Source of the DNA: Candidatus Iainarchaeum sp.
Lineage (GTDB): Archaea; Iainarchaeota; Iainarchaeia; Iainarchaeales; JAAZKV01
NCBI GenBank assembly: GCA_028690725.1
Contig: JAQVAR010000037.1
Location: 1 to 7,585, forward strand
Length of the DNA: 7,585 nt
Direction: 5' to 3'
A model generated the notes under the pieces. The model did not search any database, was not told the origin of the DNA, and saw only the letters and a program-made list of their open reading frames with translations. Below, piece after piece: positions 1 through 5,600 of the stretch (the stretch's first letter is position 1; each line of letters begins with the position of its first letter). The position numbers and the translations under genes were made by a program.

Positions 1-206
1 TTATTTCCAAATAAATTAATTGAATCTGCTTCTTCTAATAATGTTTCTAAATCTTTTTGATTTATTTCTTTTTCTTTATAAAATTTTTCTGATGCTGTAA
101 AAAATATTTTTTTATCTTCAAAAGATCTTCCAACCAATTCTTTGTCGCAAACTGCAAGAATTATTCTACTTTCTATCTCGTGTATTTTTGCAAACATTTT
201 TATCAT
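1..206 (-). CDS. DUF424 family protein, N-terminal part (runs off the left edge)
   Basis: This is the first 68 codons of a gene that continues beyond the window. The protein begins MIKMFAKIHEIESRI and then reads LAVCDKELVGRSF, with KFY near residues 41-43 and an acidic helix leading to NLFG. This pattern (KIHE, a xAVCDxxLxG core, then an FY segment) is what I recognise as the archaeal DUF424 family, usually about 95-100 residues, so roughly a third is missing. Function is unknown in the family. The start could be residue 1 (ending at 206) or the second Met (ending at 197, giving MFAKIHE); the second fits family N-termini better. The start lies 25 bp downstream of the aIF2 beta stop on the same strand, with no clear Shine-Dalgarno and no separate promoter, so co-transcription is likely. 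From memory, DUF424 next to aIF2 beta recurs in several archaeal groups, which hints at a translation-linked role. Confidence 0.8.
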   Translation of the reverse strand, partial: MIKMFAKIHEIESRIILAVCDKELVGRSFEDKKIFFTASEKFYKEKEINQKDLETLLEEADSINLFGN

Positions 207-231
207 TTAATAATTAAGTTTTTTTTAAAAA

Positions 232-663
232 TTATATTCCTTTTACTGGGCTTATTGCTCCGCACGCTTCGCATTTCATTTGTTTTGTTCCTTGTTGTGT
301 AATTATTTTGGTATCTGGTTTTCCGCATTCTGGGCAAATAACAAATTGTTTGAAATAATTTTCAACTATCTTGTTTAGTTGTATTGCTCCAAATTTTCCA
401 TTAATTATAATATTTTGCCCTGACTCTGTAACTGATGTGGCAGTTTCTTTAGTAAGATATTTAAAAAAATGTTTTTTGTCTCTTCTCATTTCTTTTATTA
501 TTCCTGTTATTCCTTTAACAAAAGTTTTTTTTCCTTGTATATTAGAATCAACTTTTGGAATTTCAAATCTACTGTGTTCTAAAGCTTCTTTTGGAATATT
601 TAAATAAGCTTTATCCAGCATTTCTTCATATTTTTTTTCCATTTTAACTAAGATATTTCCCAT
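232..663 (-). CDS. Translation initiation factor 2 subunit beta (aIF2 beta)
   Basis: This 143-residue protein is the beta subunit of the archaeal aIF2 heterotrimer, which delivers initiator Met-tRNA to the small ribosomal subunit. It has the family layout. An N-terminal helix (KYEEMLDKAY, residues 11-20) contacts the gamma subunit. A central alpha-beta domain (about 35-105) contains GKKTFVKGI and INGKFGAIQL. A C-terminal zinc ribbon has Cys110 and Cys113 (CPEC) paired with Cys131 and Cys134 (CEAC), ending in GAISPVKGI. Length matches archaeal orthologues (about 135-145), so the gene is intact. Two starts are possible: the ATG ending at 663, or Met8 (ATG ending at 642), which gives MEKKYEEML and resembles typical family N-termini. 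A TATA-like box at 688-695 would place transcription at about the upstream ATG, while the box at 672-680 fits Met8. DUF424 follows 25 bp downstream. Confidence 0.95.
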   Translation of the reverse strand: MGNILVKMEKKYEEMLDKAYLNIPKEALEHSRFEIPKVDSNIQGKKTFVKGITGIIKEMRRDKKHFFKYLTKETATSVTESGQNIIINGKFGAIQLNKIVENYFKQFVICPECGKPDTKIITQQGTKQMKCEACGAISPVKGI

Positions 664-700
664 CCAAAAGCTATTTAAATCAAAGTATTATATTTAGTTT
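664..700. promoter_or_regulatory. Compact divergent promoter between aIF2 beta and the VTT gene
   Basis: Only 37 bp separate the two divergent start codons. TATTTAAAT at 672-680 is almost symmetric. Its centre is about 25 bp from the ATG at 701, the spacing expected for leaderless archaeal transcription, and it has a purine-rich BRE-like flank (AAAAG, 666-670). Read on the minus strand, the same box would start transcription inside the first codons of aIF2 beta and so favour its Met8 start. A second minus-strand box, TAAATATA at 688-695, is about 28 bp from the ATG at 663 and would give a leaderless aIF2 beta message from the longer start. Neither gene has a Shine-Dalgarno here. The boxes are seen in the sequence; their use is inferred. 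Confidence 0.55.
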
Positions 701-1219
701 ATGATTGATGCGTTACTAGCTTTTCTAATTTCAGTTGGGCCAATTGGTTTATTATTAGGATTATTTTTTGGTTCAATTATTGCTAATGCGTCTTTATTTT
801 TACCATTGCCTATCGATTTGTTAATAATTCCTTTGGCTTCAATAGATTTTTTTGGTTTAGGACTTTTTACACCATTAATTCTTGGTATTGTTGTGGGTTT
901 GGGAGCATCAATAGGTGAATTTAGTGGTTATTTTATTGGTTTAGCTGGTATAAAAAGTTTTGAAGCAATGAAAAAAGAAGAAGTAGAAAAATTAAAGTTG
1001 TTAAAAGAAAAACTTGAAGTTGTGGGTATTCCATTAATTGCTTTTTTTGCTTTCACTCCCCTTCCTTTTGATTTAATTGGTGTTGCTTCTGGTTTAGCAA
1101 AATATTCTAAGAAAAAATTTTTTTTGGGTTGCTTGTTGGGAAAGATTCCTCGTTATATTGTTCTAGCTTATGCTGGTTATTTTGGAATAAATTTTTTAAT
1201 ACATTTTTTTGGTGGATAA
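701..1219 (+). CDS. VTT/DedA-type integral membrane protein
   Basis: This 172-residue, very hydrophobic protein has features of the VTT (DedA/SNARE-associated) family, which includes lipid-scrambling and flippase-type membrane proteins and poorly understood homeostasis factors. Hydrophobic segments lie near residues 4-25, 33-70, 108-132 and 138-170. A charged amphipathic stretch (KKEEVEKLKLLKEKLE, about 91-106) sits between the two halves. Recognisable pieces are GEFSGYFIG (72-80, with Glu73), the re-entrant-like FTPLPFDLIGVASGL (118-132) and GKIPRYIVLAYAGY (147-160, with Arg151). These match the usual G-x-x-x-GY, SP/TP-loop and GR-x-x-R/Y-x-G elements. No signal peptide is evident beyond the first membrane helix. 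Translation probably starts leaderless at 701. The stop abuts the ATG of the next gene, so the two are one operon. The transported substrate cannot be read from the sequence, and a related 'small multidrug export' label is possible. Confidence 0.75.
   Translation: MIDALLAFLISVGPIGLLLGLFFGSIIANASLFLPLPIDLLIIPLASIDFFGLGLFTPLILGIVVGLGASIGEFSGYFIGLAGIKSFEAMKKEEVEKLKLLKEKLEVVGIPLIAFFAFTPLPFDLIGVASGLAKYSKKKFFLGCLLGKIPRYIVLAYAGYFGINFLIHFFGG
1211..1215 (+). promoter_or_regulatory. Shine-Dalgarno-like GGTGG before the 1220 start
   Basis: GGTGG lies 4 bp before the ATG at 1220, inside the last two codons of the VTT gene. It resembles part of the archaeal GGAGGTGA signal and is the clearest ribosome-binding candidate in the window. 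As the internal gene of an operon, 1220-1633 cannot be leaderless, so an SD here is expected. It supports this start and translational coupling across the TAA-ATG junction. Confidence 0.5.
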
Positions 1220-1633
1220 ATGAAAATAGTTATTTGCGGTTCAATGGTTTTTGCAAAAAAAATGAAAGATGTTAAAGATTATTTAATTAAAAAAAATTTT
1301 GAAGTTTATTTGACTGAGTTGATTGGTCAGTATATAAAAATAAATTCTATTGAGAAAAAAGAATTTGAGGCAGCTAGTAATAAAATAAAATATGATATGA
1401 TTCAAAAATATTTTGATGAAATAGGTTTGGCGGATGCAATTCTTGTTGTTAATGAGGATAAAAAAGGTATTAGTAATTATATTGGTGGGAATACTTTTTT
1501 GGAAATGGGGTTTGCTTATGTTCTTAAAAAAAAGATTTTTTTATTAAATGATATCCCAAAAATGAATTATGCTGATGAAATTATTGCAATGAAACCAATT
1601 ATTTTGAATGGTAATTTAAATTTAATAAAATAA
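1220..1633 (+). CDS. Nucleoside 2-deoxyribosyltransferase-like small protein
   Basis: This 137-residue soluble protein has a Rossmann-like fold pattern. A first strand and glycine/serine turn (MKIVICGSMVF, residues 1-11) is followed by a helix. Then come a strand with a polar end (DAILVVNEDKKGISNYIG, 72-89) and GGNTFLEMGFAYVL (89-102), followed by the strand KKIFLLNDIP. The GNTFLEMGFAY segment corresponds to the GTxxExGxA motif of the nucleoside 2-deoxyribosyltransferase superfamily, making Glu95 the candidate nucleophile and Asn78/Asn91 possible ligand contacts. Family members cleave or transfer N-glycosidic bonds of nucleosides or nucleotides, but many such short homologues have no tested activity, so the substrate is unknown. 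The ATG directly follows the VTT stop, so the two are co-transcribed, yet nothing in the pair suggests a shared pathway. The gene ends before a T-rich tract and converges on the protease gene. Confidence 0.65.
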   Translation: MKIVICGSMVFAKKMKDVKDYLIKKNFEVYLTELIGQYIKINSIEKKEFEAASNKIKYDMIQKYFDEIGLADAILVVNEDKKGISNYIGGNTFLEMGFAYVLKKKIFLLNDIPKMNYADEIIAMKPIILNGNLNLIK

Positions 1634-1647
1634 TTAAAATAAATTTA

Positions 1648-1673
1648 TTATTTTTTTATAGTTTTTTAATTTT
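1648..1673 (+). terminator. U-rich terminator tract between convergent genes
   Basis: The 50-bp gap between the two convergent stop codons is almost pure A/T. On the plus strand it contains T7 at 1651-1657 and T6 at 1662-1667, separated by ATAG. Archaeal RNA polymerase commonly terminates at such oligo-T tracts without a stable hairpin, and I see no strong stem here. The minus strand offers only a weaker T5 at 1674-1678 just after the protease stop. The plus operon is therefore the better-supported user. Confidence 0.5.
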
Positions 1674-1683
1674 AAAAATTATT

Positions 1684-2592
1684 TTACAATCCAATCAAAG
1701 CGCTAATAAAAATAATTATTATCATTATTATTGTTTGTGGTGGTAAGGCAGGTAAAGGAATTTTTTTTACTGAAACAATGTAAATACTAATTATTAAACC
1801 GATTAAGCTTCCTATTAAACAAAATATTGAAACCAAAAAATTGTTGTTAAAAAAACCATTTGCAATAATGCTTGCTGCTAAAATTAATGGTATTATTAAG
1901 TCACCATTTCCTAATTCAAAACTGTGTTGTTTTGTTGGCATTGAAACAGTAAAAGCAAGGTTTTGTTTTGTAACATTTTTTCCTAGTTCAACCATATGTT
2001 TTGTTTTAAAAACAGCAATCAAATCATAAATTGATAATAATGAAATAAATATTAATACAACTATTACTCCTAAAGAAATTCCTATTAATGCTCCCGCCCC
2101 AGCTATTGCAATTATACTAACAAAATTTCTGAATAGAACACTTTCCTTATGAGTGTATCTATAAACAATAATTATTAATGCAATTATTAATACTACTAAG
2201 TCATCTGTTGGAAAAAAAGAACTAAAAACAATTGTTGTTGTAGCAAAAATTGCTAGTCCTTCAAACAACCATAATAATTTTCTTTGTTTTTTGTATTTTA
2301 TTAAAATGATTATTATTGTTGTCATTATTAGTATTATTGATATGAGGTAAATTGCTTCTAATGGATTATTTATGTCGCCGGTTATTGGAGAGCTTTTTAT
2401 TCCTAAGTTAATAAGATTTCTAGCAACAATTAATCCGAGTGTTTGTGATATTATAAAAAGTATTGTCAACATCAAAAAAACTTTTTTGTTCAACCAACTT
2501 TTTGTATCTGAATTTTTTAATTTTGTTTTATTTTTATTGATTTCTTTTTGTTTTTTAATAATTTCTTTTTTTTTTATTAACTTTTTTTTCAT
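1684..2592 (-). CDS. Presenilin/signal peptide peptidase-like intramembrane aspartyl protease (A22-type)
   Basis: This 302-residue protein has all three signatures of the presenilin/SPP family, which cleaves transmembrane helices of other proteins within the membrane. They are Tyr189-Asp190 (SIYD) in the sixth hydrophobic segment, Gly228-Asn-Gly-Asp231 (GxGD) opening the seventh, and Pro281-Ala-Leu (PAL) before the last. Asp190 and Asp231 would form the catalytic dyad. About nine hydrophobic segments can be placed: 37-60, 78-99, 107-126, 130-146, 153-170, 172-193, 229-246, 251-274 and 283-302. This agrees with the presenilin fold. The loop at 195-228 matches the usual TM6-TM7 linker. The first about 37 residues are a strongly lysine-rich cytosolic-type tail (MKKKLIKKKE...), longer than needed for topology. 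The first Met is preferred, since the next (Met41) would cut into the first membrane helix. The gene lies 76 bp downstream of mcm on the same strand, with no clear terminator between them. Substrates are unknown. Confidence 0.92.
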   Translation of the reverse strand: MKKKLIKKKEIIKKQKEINKNKTKLKNSDTKSWLNKKVFLMLTILFIISQTLGLIVARNLINLGIKSSPITGDINNPLEAIYLISIILIMTTIIIILIKYKKQRKLLWLFEGLAIFATTTIVFSSFFPTDDLVVLIIALIIIVYRYTHKESVLFRNFVSIIAIAGAGALIGISLGVIVVLIFISLLSIYDLIAVFKTKHMVELGKNVTKQNLAFTVSMPTKQHSFELGNGDLIIPLILAASIIANGFFNNNFLVSIFCLIGSLIGLIISIYIVSVKKIPLPALPPQTIIMIIIIFISALIGL

Positions 2593-2668
2593 AATAAAAA
2601 ATAGTTGTCCTTGTTTTTAATTGTGTGTTTTATTTGATCAAAATTCAATAATTTGTTTTTTTTACAAT
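2593..2668 (-). promoter_or_regulatory. mcm-protease intergenic spacer with a weak TATA-like box
   Basis: After the mcm stop this 76-bp minus-strand spacer has no oligo-T run, so read-through into the protease gene is plausible. CAAATAAAAC (minus strand, 2627-2636) is a weak TATA-like element about 40 bp before the protease ATG. It would give a leader of roughly 14 nt. An AGGA at 2608-2611 is about 15 bp from the ATG, farther than a normal Shine-Dalgarno. The protease may thus have its own promoter, be co-transcribed with mcm, or both. Confidence 0.3.
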
Positions 2669-5600
2669 TTAATGTTTTTTTGTTGGTTTTACAAAATGGT
2701 GTCTTGGTTTGTAAATTTCTCCTTTTTTTTCTAAATCTTCTAAAGCAGAGTTTATTTTGCTTTCATCTAATCCTTTTTCCATTCCTTCTGTTATTACTTG
2801 TTCTATTGGGACCATATCTATTCCTTCTGCCATTGCATCTTTAATTATTTTTAATGTAACACTAATTGCGTTTTGTTTTGAGTGTGTTAATCCGCTTGTT
2901 ACAATATCAATATCTATTTTTCCTGTTTCTGGGTCAGTTACTGTTTCTTCTAATGATCTTCTTACTAGCCTAATTGCTCTTTCAGCGTCTTCTAATTCAA
3001 CAACATCTTTTAATCTTATTTTTGCACTTGCTTCACTTAATCGTACTAATCCTTCTAATTGTCTTGCTGTTGCTGCATAATTTCCTTCGTTTCTTCCTTG
3101 GTCTCTTAATCCTACATAAAAATCAATTATCTTTTGCATTGATTCTCCACTTAATACTGGAAAACATTTTTGTCTTGCTAGAGAAATATATTTTTTTAAT
3201 AAATCTGAGTCTACTGGTGGTTTTGTTATTTTATCAATATTTTCTTTTTCTTCTTTTGTTAATGGTTTTCCTGTTTGTTTTGATTGTCTTATTTTTTCTC
3301 CACTTTGATGAGTGTTAAGAATATGTGTTGCTATGTTAATGTCTTGTGTTTTATCAAGTACATCTCTTATCATAAAAAATAAATCAAACCTTGATATTAA
3401 TGATGCTGGTAAATTGATTTGTTCTAAAAAAGGTTGAAATTTGTCAAACCTAGAAAATTTTGGATTTGCTGCTGCGAGCATTGTAGTGTCCGCTTTGAAT
3501 CTTGAAACTATTCCTGCTTTAGCAACTGAAATCATTCCTTGTTCCATTGCTTCGTGCAAAGCACTCCTATCATTTGGATCCATTTTGTCTAATTCATCAG
3601 CCATGCATATCCCACCAGAACTTAATACTAATGCTCCTGCTTTTAATGTCCAACCCCCTTCTCCAAACTCATCCTTTACTGCTGATGCAGTATTGTGTGT
3701 TATGAAACCATTCGCCACAAAATTGTGTGTTTCTTCAATAGTAAAATCATAAACATATTCGTATTCTGGAATAAATTCTTCTTTTGATACAATTTTTTCC
3801 CAAATTAAATCTGATTGTGCTATTTTTGATAAATACAAATCATTTGTTTTTTTAGATAGTTCTAATAATTTTTTTCTTGAAGGACACAATTTTCCAGATT
3901 TGTACTCCCATTTTATTTTTTTATTGTTTAATAATTCACCTAATTCTGGTATAATATCTAGATTAGGATTATTTTTTTCTATTATTATTTTTTTTAATGA
4001 TTCTTTTTTCTCTTTTACATTAAAATTAATTTGTTTTCTAAAATTGTTTTTGTTTTCTCCGCGTATTTCTAAAACGAATTGATTGTGTTTACTTGTAACA
4101 ACAATATTTTTTCCTCTGCTTATTCTTCCAGCCAATTTTCTTTCCCGAATTTTTGAGATTACTCCAAATTTCAATAAACTTAGTTGTGTGGTTTGTGCTA
4201 ATTCTTTGCTAATTGTACTTATCCCGATGTGACTACTATTATTTTTTGAAACATATCCATCAGTATCAAAAATTCCTTGCAAAACATATTTTAGCATTTT
4301 TGTTGAACTTGCGAAATGACTTATTTTATTATTTATTTTTTTTTCGTTTAATCCAAATTCTTTTAATAAAATAAAAACTATTTCTGAAGAAATTCTTCTT
4401 ACCCCAACCCCTTTTTGAACATATTTTTCTGTTTTAATATTAAATAATTCTTCTATGTATTTATCATATGTTTCTAAAATTTCTTTTGAAATATTATAAA
4501 GTCGTATTTGTTTTGAATTATCTTGAGAATAAATGCTCCCATCTCCAATCAATAGTCCTGTAATATAAGCCAATTTTTTGTTATTTGTTGTTTTGGGAAT
4601 ATTAATTTCTTTTCCGTGCGTGATAAAAACTCTTGTAATACTTTTTGATAATTCTTTGTAGGTTCGTCCAGATTCTAAACCAAGTTTTACAAAATTTTTA
4701 ATACTAATTCCGTGATAGAACTTTTCGTTTCGTATTGCATAAATAGTGTCTCTTGATTTTCCAATGTTTTTTGCAATATCTTCTAAATTTTTGTATTTTT
4801 TTTGTTTTATTAAATCATTAGTAATCTCTTTGATTTGTTTTGAAATATTATTTGCTATTTTTATGTTTGGGTTCTTTGAAAGAAGTTCTATTGAATATTT
4901 CATTTCTTCTTTTGAACTCAATAATTTTCTAGCGGTTGCAACAAAATCTCCTTCTTCTAATTCAGACGATTTTATCCAATTGATTTCACCATTTTTTATT
5001 CTTATTAGTGCTGTATTTGGAGTTAATGATAATTCTTTTCCAAAATTACTTTTTATTTTAAACATTTTTTTTGGCGCTTTTATTCTCCAAATTTTTGATA
5101 TTTCTCCTTTTTTTAATTTCAAATCATCTCCAAGTGTAAATGATTCTTTTGAAAAATTATTACTATAACAATTATGTATTTCTTCTTTTCCTTTTCCAAC
5201 AAAATTATTTTCAACGAATTCTTTTATTGTTTTGAATCCGGAATCATTTTGTATTATTGTTTCTGGTGCAACACATAATCCAACACCAGAAGTAGTTTTT
5301 CCACTAATATAAATGCTTTTTGGGGCAATGTTTGTTGTTGCTTGTAATAACTGGCTCTTACCACAGTTGTGAGATATTATTCCATTTGCAATAAATCTAT
5401 GTTTTTCTGGTACTTCTATGTCATAAACGTTTTCTAATCCATGTTCAATAATTTTTACTATTTTTTCACTTCTTTGTTGTTTGAATCTAGCGTGTTTTTC
5501 TGCTTCTTTTATTGCAATATTCATTTTTTCTTTTTTCTTTTTTGAAACAAAACCAATTTTTTGTCCAAACTTTTTTATTTCGTTTCCTCTTCTTATCATC

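Noticed and set aside
371..607. Plus-strand open frame opposite aIF2 beta
   Set aside because: aIF2 beta on the other strand is unambiguous, zinc ribbon included, and the antisense product has no recognisable feature.
2633..2642. Perfect palindrome TTTGATCAAA between mcm and the protease gene
   Set aside because: Ten-base A/T-rich palindromes are expected by chance here. There is no second copy at another promoter in the window to suggest an operator.
2653..2844. Plus-strand frame starting in the mcm-protease spacer
   Set aside because: It is almost entirely Leu/Phe/Val, which is the shadow of Lys/Glu/Asn-rich coding on the minus strand in AT-rich DNA.
2757..3752. Several long plus-strand open frames opposite the C-terminal mcm coding region
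   Set aside because: They are antisense to a certain gene, overlap one another in different frames, and translate to low-complexity Leu/Phe/Ser-rich sequences with no family pattern.
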